Positions 1 to 5,369 of a DNA stretch of 5,400 bases are shown piece by piece. Within the stretch, counting starts at the first letter, position 1, and each line of letters opens with the position of its first letter. The DNA comes from Treponema sp. GTDB lineage: Bacteria > Spirochaetota > Spirochaetia > Treponematales > Breznakiellaceae. The notes under the pieces are model-generated. The model did not search any database. It was not told the origin of the DNA and saw only the letters and a list, made by a program, of their open reading frames with translations. Both the position numbers and the translations under genes were made by a program. The stretch spans positions 1-5,400 of the forward strand of contig JAITAW010000180.1 of the NCBI GenBank assembly GCA_031283905.1, written 5' to 3'.

Positions 1-733
1 CAAGCGCGTGATCCGAAGCGCGGCCGCCGAGGGCGGTGAAGAATTTCACGCGGTTTTCAAGGGCTTTAACCAAACCGGAAACCGAGCGTATCGCTACGCC
101 GCTTGCTGCGGACAACTTCTCCACGTATTCGGCAAACCCCGCTTTATCAATATTGAGTGCCCTGTCGGGCCTGAAAGAGGGGATGACCCTGGTCTTTATC
201 TTGCCGATGGGAGCGGTTCCCTCCGCGATTGCCTTGTGGTATTCAAGGGAATCAATGGGATCATCCGTGGTGCCGGCCGTGTGAACGTTGAATTTTTCAA
301 AGATGCCTTTGACCGACAAGCCGTCTTCTGTAAGCGCGGCATTGGCTTTTTCCCAGATTGCGGGAGCGGTTTTTGCGGTGAGCCGCTCATGGATGCCGAA
401 GTACCGTTGTAATTCAAGGTGAGTCCAGTGGTACAGCGGATTGCCGATAAGTTGCTCCACGGTTCTTGCCCATGCGATGAATTTTTCATAATCTGATGCG
501 CCGCCGGTGATATACTGTTCATCGAATCCCATAGCCCGCATCATACGCCACTTGTAATGATCGCCTGAAAGCCACATCTCCGTAAGATTGGCGAACCGTT
601 TGTTTTCCGCTATTTGAGATGGTATCAAATGACAGTGAAAGTCATAAACCGGCTCATTCTTTGCCTCTTTGTGGTACAGAGAACGGGCGGTCTCCGTTTC
701 CAGCAAAAAATCATCGTCCAAAAAAAGTTTCAT
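1..733 (-). CDS. uxaC: Uronate isomerase (glucuronate/galacturonate isomerase), C-terminal part cut by the window edge
   Basis: Cytoplasmic enzyme of hexuronate catabolism. It interconverts D-glucuronate with D-fructuronate and D-galacturonate with D-tagaturonate. The first 244 codons are visible, about half of the usual ~470 residues; the frame is open to the left edge. The match to the family is close throughout: an N-terminal acidic FLL segment, the metal-site motif DFHCHL (residues 31-36, His33 and His35, amidohydrolase-type barrel), GDHYKWR near 58-63, GNPLYHWTHLEL near 97-108, and TTDDPIDSLE near 155-164. The last visible residues, SDHAL, also match the family. The ATG is supported by an AGGAG six bases upstream that overlaps the uxaA stop codon, so the two genes were built as one operon in the order uxaA-uxaC. 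No frameshift is seen in the visible part. Identification is by remembered family motifs, and I am very sure of it. Confidence 0.96.
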   Translation of the reverse strand, partial: MKLFLDDDFLLETETARSLYHKEAKNEPVYDFHCHLIPSQIAENKRFANLTEMWLSGDHYKWRMMRAMGFDEQYITGGASDYEKFIAWARTVEQLIGNPLYHWTHLELQRYFGIHERLTAKTAPAIWEKANAALTEDGLSVKGIFEKFNVHTAGTTDDPIDSLEYHKAIAEGTAPIGKIKTRVIPSFRPDRALNIDKAGFAEYVEKLSAASGVAIRSVSGLVKALENRVKFFTALGGRASDHAL

Positions 734-739
734 TTCTTT

Positions 740-744
740 CTCCT
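740..744 (-). promoter_or_regulatory. Shine-Dalgarno of uxaC embedded in the uxaA stop codon
   Basis: The minus strand reads TAGGAGAAAGAAATG. The TAG ends uxaA and its last two bases begin the AGGAG that serves uxaC, six bases before the ATG. This is a typical tight operon junction. It means uxaC has its own ribosome entry and does not strictly need translation of the damaged uxaA in front of it. Confidence 0.8.
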
Positions 745-1618
745 AAAGCGTGACGCCGTTCTTGAAAATGGCGATTTCACGGTAATTGTTGAGTTCATTT
801 CTCGTTATTATAGTACCATTACTTACATCTAATAGCAATTGAAATAGTTCGTCCCTGACGGCATCCGCCCGCTCGGAAAGCATCCTCCCCGCGTCAAAAT
901 CGATCCACGCGGGCTTTTTTCGCGCCAACGCCGAATTGCTCGCGATCTTGTGGGTTGGAACGGGCGCGCCCAGCGGGGTGCCGCGTCCCGTGGTGAAAAG
1001 GATCAGATGGGCGTCCGCGGCAGTCATCGCGGTGGTGGAAACAATATCGTTGCCTGGTCCTTCCAGCAGGACAAGCCCTTTGGCATCGGGCGGCAGACGC
1101 TCTCCGTAATGATATACGCCCCGGACTATCGCGGATCCTCCTTTTTGTACACAGCCGCAGGACTTGTCTTCAAGCGTGCTGATGCCGCCCTCTTTATTGC
1201 CCGGCGAGAGGTTTTCATACACGGTTTGGTTATGGGATCGGAAATAATCCTTGAACCCGTTGATAAGGCGTACCATTTTATCGAATACCTCTGGGGTTTC
1301 ACACCTGTCCATGAGCATCTGTTCCGCGCCGAACATTTCCGGAACTTCGGTGAGGATGACGGAAGCGCCCATGCCGGTAAGCATGTCGCATAATTGCCCT
1401 GCAAGGGCGTTTGCCGTAATGCCGGAAAACCCATCGGAACCGCCGCATTTCATGCCGACGACAAGGGACGAAACCGGCGTTTTTTCCCGCTCCGCGTATG
1501 ATACAAGCGCCCCAAGCAAGTGCTTGCCATAGCCGAACCGTCTCTCATCCCGGGTCATTCCTCTGCCGACAAGTCTTTCACCGCCCCCCTTTCGCTCCGC
1601 TTCATCTCTCGTATCCAC
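743..1618 (-). pseudogene. uxaA: Altronate dehydratase, 5'-truncated remnant
   Basis: UxaA removes water from D-altronate to give 2-keto-3-deoxygluconate in galacturonate breakdown. The reading frame from the ATG at 1618 has 291 codons, against about 495 in the E. coli enzyme. From about residue 30 to the end it follows the C-terminal half closely: VVGMKCGGSDGFSGITAN (54-70), EVPEMFGAEQ (91-100), YENLSPGNKEGGISTLEDKS (from 134), GPGNDIVSTTA (187-197), GRGTPLG (211-217), KIASNSALARKK (224-235), WIDFDAG (238-244) and the final FKNGVTL. The N-terminal SAF-like domain and the first part of the catalytic domain, about 260 residues, are absent. Residues 1 to about 21 are a shifted reading of an IS3 orfA fragment, so the true uxaA part starts somewhere between 1558 (an internal ATG) and about 1500. 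A gene-calling program would report an intact CDS here, but the family comparison says it is a broken gene. A functional shortened protein is unlikely because conserved motifs of the first half are lost. Confidence 0.88.
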
Positions 1619-1743
1619 CGCGCAAGCGTATTCCCGGTAATCCCAAGCTCCCGGGCTGTCCCGGACCGCTTCCGGTTTGTCTTCAGGGCGAGTTCCACCA
1701 CACGTTCCTTAAATTTTTTAGTAAAAACGCTTCTTTTTGATAC
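1555..1743 (-). pseudogene. IS3-family transposase OrfA fragment (helix-turn-helix)
   Basis: Reading the minus strand from 1743 gives about 62 codons up to a TGA at 1557-1555. The sequence has the standard OrfA layout: KKFKERVVELALK, then SGTARELGI and NTLARWIREM (the HTH_Tnp_1 DNA-binding helices), then KDLSAEE. Known OrfA proteins continue here into a leucine-zipper helix of about 30-40 residues and are followed by the OrfB DDE integrase. Both are missing, and the DNA passes straight into uxaA. The frame also lacks an ATG, GTG or TTG at the expected start: the frame runs open further upstream to about 1906 without a start codon. A GGAG (1750-1747) sits just before a GTA TCA where ATG TCA would be expected. 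The piece is therefore dead. It lies in the same orientation as uxaA and marks the junction of the rearrangement. The family call rests on recalled motifs. Confidence 0.85.
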
Positions 1744-1893
1744 TTTCTCCGTCCCGACCCGCCGTTGACACGTAATGGCCTTTCGTCCGGAAGTTTTCTC
1801 CTGTGAAGTTCTGTTTCCTTCCCAATATATGTCCGGGCTATGCGTAGTGCGCTTTTCCCTTTTGCCTCTTATCTCGGGACTTTGAGCAGGTTC

Positions 1894-1943
1894 ACTGACA
1901 GGAGGTTATTTTAGTACTCCCGAAATTATCAAACTCTGTCAGT
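1894..1943. repeat. 8-bp perfect inverted repeat with 34-base spacer
   Basis: ACTGACAG at 1894-1901 is the reverse complement of CTGTCAGT at 1936-1943. The left arm overlaps the candidate IS3 left end. There is no T run after either arm, so a terminator is not indicated. An 8-bp match at this distance could be chance. Confidence 0.4.
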
Positions 1944-1996
1944 CCCACTACCAGAAGAAAGCCCGGATCCGGTTGTAATCCGGTACTATTTTCAAT

Positions 1997-2039
1997 ATGA
2001 GGCATGCTCTCTTTTCGATAACATTTTTGATGAGGCATG
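1997..2039 (+). repeat. 10-base direct repeat ahead of the tRNA promoter
   Basis: ATGAGGCATG occurs at 1997-2006 and again at 2030-2039, a period of 33 bases, close to three helical turns. The second copy ends 10 bases before the -35 of the tRNA gene. It could be a pair of activator sites or a scar of duplication; nothing in the sequence decides between these. Confidence 0.45.
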
Positions 2040-2049
2040 GCGCGACTAC

Positions 2050-2078
2050 TTGACATTCGTTTTCTGTTGTTGTAACAT
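2050..2078 (+). promoter_or_regulatory. Sigma70-type promoter of the tRNA-Arg gene
   Basis: A perfect -35 TTGACA (2050-2055) is followed by a 17-base spacer and a -10 TAACAT (2073-2078, four of six consensus bases). Transcription would begin near 2085, about five bases before the mature 5' end of the tRNA. That is the usual arrangement for a singly transcribed tRNA. Confidence 0.75.
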
Positions 2079-2089
2079 ATAAACAATAC

Positions 2090-2163
<74 letters not shown>

Positions 2164-2423
2164 ATAATTCTGTTACGCTGTAATTCTATTCGGGTGGCGC
2201 AGTCATCTTCCCACGAACATCGCCGGACAATACGTCTGCTCTTGAGAAATTCTTTGACGCCGCCAAATTTCCAGTCCCTTCAGCGCATGATTGACGTGGT
2301 ATGGCGGGCATTACATCCCTCGCATTGTCATGAGCGGTGTGCATACTTCCTTGAACCGGAGCATCTGTACACTGACGGCCTGTTGCAATTTTATGTTTGC
2401 CGCTCCGGTTTCGCTCTCATTGT
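2164..2423. other. Stretch between tRNA-Arg and copZ without a recognisable gene
   Basis: Several frames stay open for 60-80 codons on both strands, but none has a convincing ribosome site or a product I recognise. The longest is a GTG-started plus-strand frame (2194-2442) that overlaps the 3' end of copZ. No clear hairpin plus T run follows either the tRNA or copZ. The stretch may be a decayed gene or simple spacer DNA. Confidence 0.4.
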
Positions 2424-2627
2424 TCAGCCGATTGCCTCGTAACCCGCCTCCGCAATGGATGCCTTTATGCTTTCGAGCGTAACATCGCCCCTGTGATCCA
2501 CAACGGCTCTCTTGTCTTTAAGGCTCACTTTGGCGGACTTGACGCCGTTTATCGCTTCAAGCGCCTCCTTTACATGCTTTACGCAGTGTTCGCAGGACAT
2601 GCCTTCTATGGTTACTGTTGTTTTCAT
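2424..2627 (-). CDS. copZ: Copper chaperone / heavy-metal-associated (HMA) domain protein, CopZ-like
   Basis: A 67-residue single HMA domain, the full usual length for CopZ-type metallochaperones. Such proteins bind Cu(I) in the cytoplasm and pass it to a copper-exporting P-type ATPase or a copper-sensing repressor. The metal loop GMSCEHC is at residues 9-15, with Cys12 and Cys15 as ligands. The beta-alpha-beta-beta-alpha-beta pattern is readable: VTIEG, an HCVKHVKEALEAI helix, VKSAKVSL, RAVVDH, the LESIKASIAEAG helix and YEAIG. The start is fixed by AAGGAGG (2638-2632) four bases before the ATG, the strongest ribosome site in the window. No copper ATPase or CsoR-type regulator lies beside it, so its partner must be elsewhere. 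A mercury or generic metal carrier (MerP-like) is the main alternative, but there is no signal peptide, which argues for a cytoplasmic CopZ. Confidence 0.9.
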   Translation of the reverse strand: MKTTVTIEGMSCEHCVKHVKEALEAINGVKSAKVSLKDKRAVVDHRGDVTLESIKASIAEAGYEAIG

Positions 2628-2705
2628 AATACCTCCTTATATGCCGGGGCTTTTTTAAAACAAATCCGAAGGTAGTTCGTGTTCTGAAAAAACCTCTAGC
2701 ATGCC

Positions 2706-2734
2706 ATTTTATACTTTCACAGCAATACGGTCAA
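2706..2734 (-). promoter_or_regulatory. Promoter of copZ
   Basis: On the minus strand TTGACC (-35, 2734-2729) and TAAAAT (-10, 2711-2706) are 17 bases apart, each five of six to consensus. Transcription would begin near 2699, giving a leader of about 70 bases that ends in the strong Shine-Dalgarno. The short dyad ACAC-N6-GTGT (2734-2747) abuts the -35. A metal-responsive regulator could bind there, but I recognise no known copper box. Confidence 0.7.
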
Positions 2735-2749
2735 CACGCTACGGTGTAT

Positions 2750-2772
2750 CTAAACCATGCCGAATGGTTTAG
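2750..2772. promoter_or_regulatory. Perfect 9-bp inverted repeat, candidate operator
   Basis: CTAAACCAT (2750-2758) and ATGGTTTAG (2764-2772) are exact reverse complements around the five bases GCCGA. The dyad lies in the divergent region between copZ and the acyl-CoA ligase, 15 bases upstream of the copZ -35. No T run follows on either strand, so a terminator is unlikely. Size and symmetry suit a dimeric repressor or activator. The bases TCTAAACCA recur at 2869-2877, just before the ligase start codon. The regulator is not identifiable from the window. Confidence 0.5.
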
Positions 2773-2828
2773 GAGATTCAGAATTGTTGCGTTAGTGGCA
2801 CAGGCGGTGAATTTGGGCAAAAATTCGC

Positions 2829-2857
2829 TTGACAGGATTTTCCAGCAACTTTTTCTT
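2829..2857 (+). promoter_or_regulatory. Possible promoter of the acyl-CoA ligase gene
   Basis: A perfect TTGACA (2829-2834) is the only good -35 before the gene. Seventeen bases later comes TTTCTT (2852-2857), only three of six to a -10 consensus, which suggests a weak or activator-dependent promoter. A TCTAAA (2869-2874) also resembles a -10, but it has no fitting -35 and would place the transcript start at the ATG. Confidence 0.4.
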
Positions 2858-2881
2858 TGAAACAACGTCTAAACCAATACC

Positions 2882-4606
2882 ATGATTTCTTTACCAAAAC
2901 AGGCGTTATCAGAATTGGGCCAAAGAGCGGCCCTAGAATTCAAGAACCGGACGGCGTTTGAGATTTACCGTGACGAATGCACCTACGACCGCGTCACCTA
3001 CAGGGAATTTGGTAAAATGACGAAGCAATTTGCCTCTTTGCTTATCTCGTTGGGTGTAAAACCTGCGGACCGAGTTATGATCATCGCTGAAAACCGTCCT
3101 GAATGGGTTATAGCCTATTTTGGCATCGCCCAAGCCGGCGCTGTGAGCGTCCCGGCGCTCATTGGCTTTTCCTGGGAACAGATAAAAACCATTATTAGCC
3201 ACGCCGAACCTTCCGTAATTTGCGGGACGGAAAAAACCATGTCGAAAATAGTGGAAGCGCTGGGAGATGGCGAATCGCCGCACATACCGGCGGCGATTCC
3301 GGTAGTCTACCTTGACAGTATTGAAAATATGCATAAGGATGCCTACACGCAGAAGAGCAAGCCTGACACGAGTCTTCTCGTCTCGGTCCGTGGTAGCATG
3401 AAACGGTTTTTTCTGTATGATAATGACCGCTTTCCCGATACGGAAGAGGATGGCGTGGCGATGGTTGTGTACACATCGGGGACGCTCGGCGACAGCAAGG
3501 GGGTCATGCTTTCCAACCGTAATCTATTATGGACCGCTCAAGCGGCCCGTAAAAAAATGAAACTATACCCACGCGACCGTTGCCTTTCGATCCTTCCGCT
3601 TGCCCATACATACGAATGTACTATAGGCTTGATAAGCGCGATTCTCAGCGGAGCGTCAATCGTGTACCTTGACAGATATCCGTCTCCATCCGTTCTGATG
3701 GGCGCAATTCAAACGTTGAAGCCAACCGTGATGCTTACGGTCCCGCTTTTTATTGAGAATATCTATTACTCCCGTATTGCGCCACGCCTTTTCAAAAGTT
3801 CCCTGTACCGGTTCCCGCTTACGCGCCGTCTGGCGATACTCCTTGCCGGGCGCAAACTTCTCTCGTCTTTCGGCGGCGGGTTGCGATTTCTGGGCGTGGG
3901 CGGCGCGCCTCTTTCCGAAGAAGTAGAATGCTTCCTGTGGAAGGCGCAGTTTCCTTACGCGCCGGGGTATGGTCTTACCGAAGCATCGCCGCTTGTGGCG
4001 AGTACCGCGCCGTACCGGTTCCGGTTCCGCTCTGTAGGCAAACCCCTCGCCGGCGTAGACGTACGCTTGGCGCCTATTGACAAAGCCCGGCAAAAGGCGC
4101 TTGATGAAAATATTGGCGCTTGTGGTGAAATTCAGGTACGGGGACCAAATATGATGCTTGGCTATTACCGTAATGAGCAGAAAACCAGAGAGGCGTTTAC
4201 CGAAGACGGGTGGTTTATAACGGGTGATTTAGGTTGTTTTGACAGGAAAGGCTATCTCTATATTCGGGGCAGGATAAAAAACATGATTTTGTCTTCCTCC
4301 GGCGAAAACATTTATCCAGAAGAAATTGAAATGTTGTTGGGTCAATCGCCACTTGTGGAGGATGCTCTTGTCCGCCAGGGAAAAAACAAAGAACTCGTTG
4401 CGTTCATCTTTCCCGCCGCTTTCGTCCAGCCCGGAACCGCAAGCGCCGAACGTTCCCTTGAAAGCCTTGCGGAAAAACTGGAAGGCTTCAGGCGATCCTT
4501 GAACAAACAGCTTGCATCCTTCTCCCGCATTGACCGTATTGAAATTATGAGAAAGCCGTTTGAGAAGACGCCCACCGGAAAAATCAAGCGGTTTTTATAT
4601 GTATAA
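2882..4606 (+). CDS. AMP-forming acyl-CoA synthetase (long-chain fatty acid--CoA ligase family)
   Basis: A complete adenylate-forming enzyme of 574 residues, normal length for the family. It should activate a carboxylic acid, most likely a fatty acid, with ATP to an acyl-adenylate and then transfer it to CoA. Motifs in order: the ATP-binding loop YTSGTLGDSKGV (197-208, Lys206 present), PLAHTYE (239-245), GGAPLSEEV (340-348), GYGLTEASP (362-370), GEIQVRGPNMMLGYY (415-429), DGWFITGDLG (442-451), the hinge region IRGRIKNMI (461-469), SGENIYPEEIE (473-483), and the C-terminal PTGKIKR with the catalytic Lys567. The ATP loop departs from the usual TSGTTGxPKG at two places (Leu202, Ser205). No transmembrane segment or signal peptide is evident, so the enzyme is cytoplasmic or peripheral at the membrane. 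The ATG at 2882 suits the N-terminal family pattern, but no Shine-Dalgarno precedes it. It stands alone, converging on the TPR gene. The acyl chain length cannot be read from the sequence; a polyketide- or siderophore-type ligase is less likely because no carrier-protein genes are near. Confidence 0.93.
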   Translation: MISLPKQALSELGQRAALEFKNRTAFEIYRDECTYDRVTYREFGKMTKQFASLLISLGVKPADRVMIIAENRPEWVIAYFGIAQAGAVSVPALIGFSWEQIKTIISHAEPSVICGTEKTMSKIVEALGDGESPHIPAAIPVVYLDSIENMHKDAYTQKSKPDTSLLVSVRGSMKRFFLYDNDRFPDTEEDGVAMVVYTSGTLGDSKGVMLSNRNLLWTAQAARKKMKLYPRDRCLSILPLAHTYECTIGLISAILSGASIVYLDRYPSPSVLMGAIQTLKPTVMLTVPLFIENIYYSRIAPRLFKSSLYRFPLTRRLAILLAGRKLLSSFGGGLRFLGVGGAPLSEEVECFLWKAQFPYAPGYGLTEASPLVASTAPYRFRFRSVGKPLAGVDVRLAPIDKARQKALDENIGACGEIQVRGPNMMLGYYRNEQKTREAFTEDGWFITGDLGCFDRKGYLYIRGRIKNMILSSSGENIYPEEIEMLLGQSPLVEDALVRQGKNKELVAFIFPAAFVQPGTASAERSLESLAEKLEGFRRSLNKQLASFSRIDRIEIMRKPFEKTPTGKIKRFLYV

Positions 4607-4613
4607 GCGTCTC

Positions 4614-4651
4614 AAGCCGCCCGCCTTTTTGGGTATGCGGCGGTTTTATCT
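4614..4651 (+). terminator. Rho-independent terminator between the convergent ligase and TPR genes
   Basis: AAGCCGCC (4614-4621) can pair with GGCGGTTT (4639-4646), including one G-U pair, around a 17-base loop. The hairpin is followed by a T-rich tail (TTTTATCTTT). It begins eight bases after the ligase stop and ends next to the TPR stop. On the minus strand the stem is preceded by A-rich sequence but not followed by a T run, so it should act mainly on the ligase transcript. Confidence 0.72.
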
Positions 4652-5332
4652 TTAACCTTGCGAATTCAAACGTCGCCGTATACGGGCGATGGCCTCGGTT
4701 GCTTCGGTATATGAAGGATTAATGTGCAACGCCTGCCGGTAGGCTTCCTGTGCCGGCGCATATTCACGGAACGCTTCACGAGCAAGTCCCAGCCGGTACC
4801 ACCATAGCGCGATATTCGGCTCCAAGCGAACCGCCACCGAATAGGCGATATCCGCGCGCTGATATTTTTCCTCTATCCGGTAAATTTCTCCGATAAAGAA
4901 ATAAGCGGTTGAAAATCGGTCGTTGTTGCGCGGGGCGTTGTTGACAAAACGTTGCATGGAAGCAAGCGACTTTTCGTAATCGTCCAGATAAAAATACGCT
5001 TCACCCATGATCTCGTTGAGACGGTAATCGTTTGGGTACAGTGCAAGCCCTCTCTCCCCCCATGAGATAACATCACGGTAATTTTTGAGCCGTTGCAACG
5101 CCCATGTAAAAACAGTGTATGAATCGGCGGTGGCTATTTTTTGGTCGATTTCAGACATGCAGATACGGACGGCTTCATTGTAGTACCTATTCGCTTCAGG
5201 CAAGCGGTTCTGCGCTTCAAGTTCCCGTCCGGTGCGGTACTGTTGCAAAGCGTCAGGTTTCAGCGAAGTTTGCGCAATAAGAACATCAGCATAAACCAAT
5301 AAAAAAAGAAAAAAAAGAGAACTTGGCTTCAT
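4652..5332 (-). CDS. Exported tetratricopeptide-repeat (TPR) protein
   Basis: A 226-residue protein of unknown specific role. Residues 1-20 form a signal peptide: a short Lys2 n-region, a Leu/Phe-rich core and a probable cut after Ala20, before Gln21. There is no Cys at the cut, so it is not a lipoprotein. The mature part is built of about five TPR-like helix pairs, roughly at 27-60, 71-104, 105-138, 142-175 and 176-209, with the expected small and aromatic positions (for example WALQRLKNYRDVISWGERGL, AYFYLDDYEKSLASM, ALWWYRLGLAREAFREY, AQEAYRQALHINPSYTEA). It should be a periplasmic protein-binding scaffold. It is a single gene with its own promoter. The ATG at 5332 is the first in frame and gives a complete signal peptide, yet no Shine-Dalgarno stands before it. 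The promoter lies so near that the mRNA is probably leaderless. The signal-peptide core is encoded by T8 and T7 runs. Confidence 0.9.
   Translation of the reverse strand: MKPSSLFFLFLLVYADVLIAQTSLKPDALQQYRTGRELEAQNRLPEANRYYNEAVRICMSEIDQKIATADSYTVFTWALQRLKNYRDVISWGERGLALYPNDYRLNEIMGEAYFYLDDYEKSLASMQRFVNNAPRNNDRFSTAYFFIGEIYRIEEKYQRADIAYSVAVRLEPNIALWWYRLGLAREAFREYAPAQEAYRQALHINPSYTEATEAIARIRRRLNSQG
5301..5316 (-). repeat. Homopolymer runs T8 and T7 in the signal-peptide codons
   Basis: Coding-strand runs of eight T (5316-5309) and seven T (5307-5301) are separated by one C. They encode the Phe/Leu core of the TPR protein's signal peptide, 16-32 bases after the ATG. A gain or loss of one T would shift the frame near the start. 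The runs may simply reflect Phe codons. Confidence 0.6.
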
Positions 5333-5340
5333 AATAATGA

Positions 5341-5369
5341 AATATACCCGTCATTTGGCAAAATGTCAA
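5341..5369 (-). promoter_or_regulatory. Near-consensus promoter of the TPR gene, very close to the start codon
   Basis: On the minus strand a perfect TTGACA (5369-5364) is followed after 17 bases by TATATT (5346-5341, five of six). Only eight bases separate the -10 from the ATG at 5332. A start of transcription six or seven bases past the -10 would leave a leader of roughly one to three bases. This is the best sigma70-type promoter in the window. Confidence 0.78.

Larger units (their letters stand above)
1744..2049. other. Gene-free stretch upstream of the IS3 remnant, with short repeats
   Basis: I see no gene here. The part next to the orfA fragment (to about 1894) is probably the 5' end of the same insertion sequence. 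On the minus strand a TGAACCTGCTCAAAG begins at 1894, and the TGAACC start resembles the ends of some IS3-family elements, but without the other end this is only a candidate boundary. Further right are an 8-bp inverted repeat (1894-1943), the palindrome CCGGATCCGG (1963-1972) followed by a second ATCCGGT (1978-1984), and a 10-base direct repeat (1997-2039). A 64-codon minus-strand frame (1892-2086) runs through all of this and the tRNA promoter, and it has no recognisable domain. Confidence 0.5.

Noticed and set aside
8..412. 134-codon plus-strand frame, and another minus-strand frame at 196-522
   Set aside because: Both are antisense or shifted readings of uxaC, whose motifs are unmistakable; neither has a ribosome site or recognisable domain.
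911..935. GC-rich bases followed by a T6 run as a terminator
   Set aside because: It lies within conserved uxaA codons, on the plus strand where no gene ends, and the pairing is poor.
950..1393. 147-codon plus-strand frame
   Set aside because: It is the complement of the uxaA remnant and shows no family features of its own.
1765..1793. TTGACA on the plus strand inside the IS remnant as a promoter
   Set aside because: The bases 17 downstream (CGGAAG) do not resemble a -10, and no plus-strand gene follows.
1892..2086. 64-codon minus-strand frame
   Set aside because: It spans the tRNA promoter and several repeats, has no Shine-Dalgarno and no recognisable domain.
2194..2442. 82-codon plus-strand frame starting with GTG
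   Set aside because: No ribosome site, overlaps the 3' end of copZ on the other strand, and has no known motif.
2808..2830. GAATTT / AAATTC hairpin before the ligase promoter
   Set aside because: Only six A/T-rich pairs with a six-base loop and no T run; easily expected by chance.
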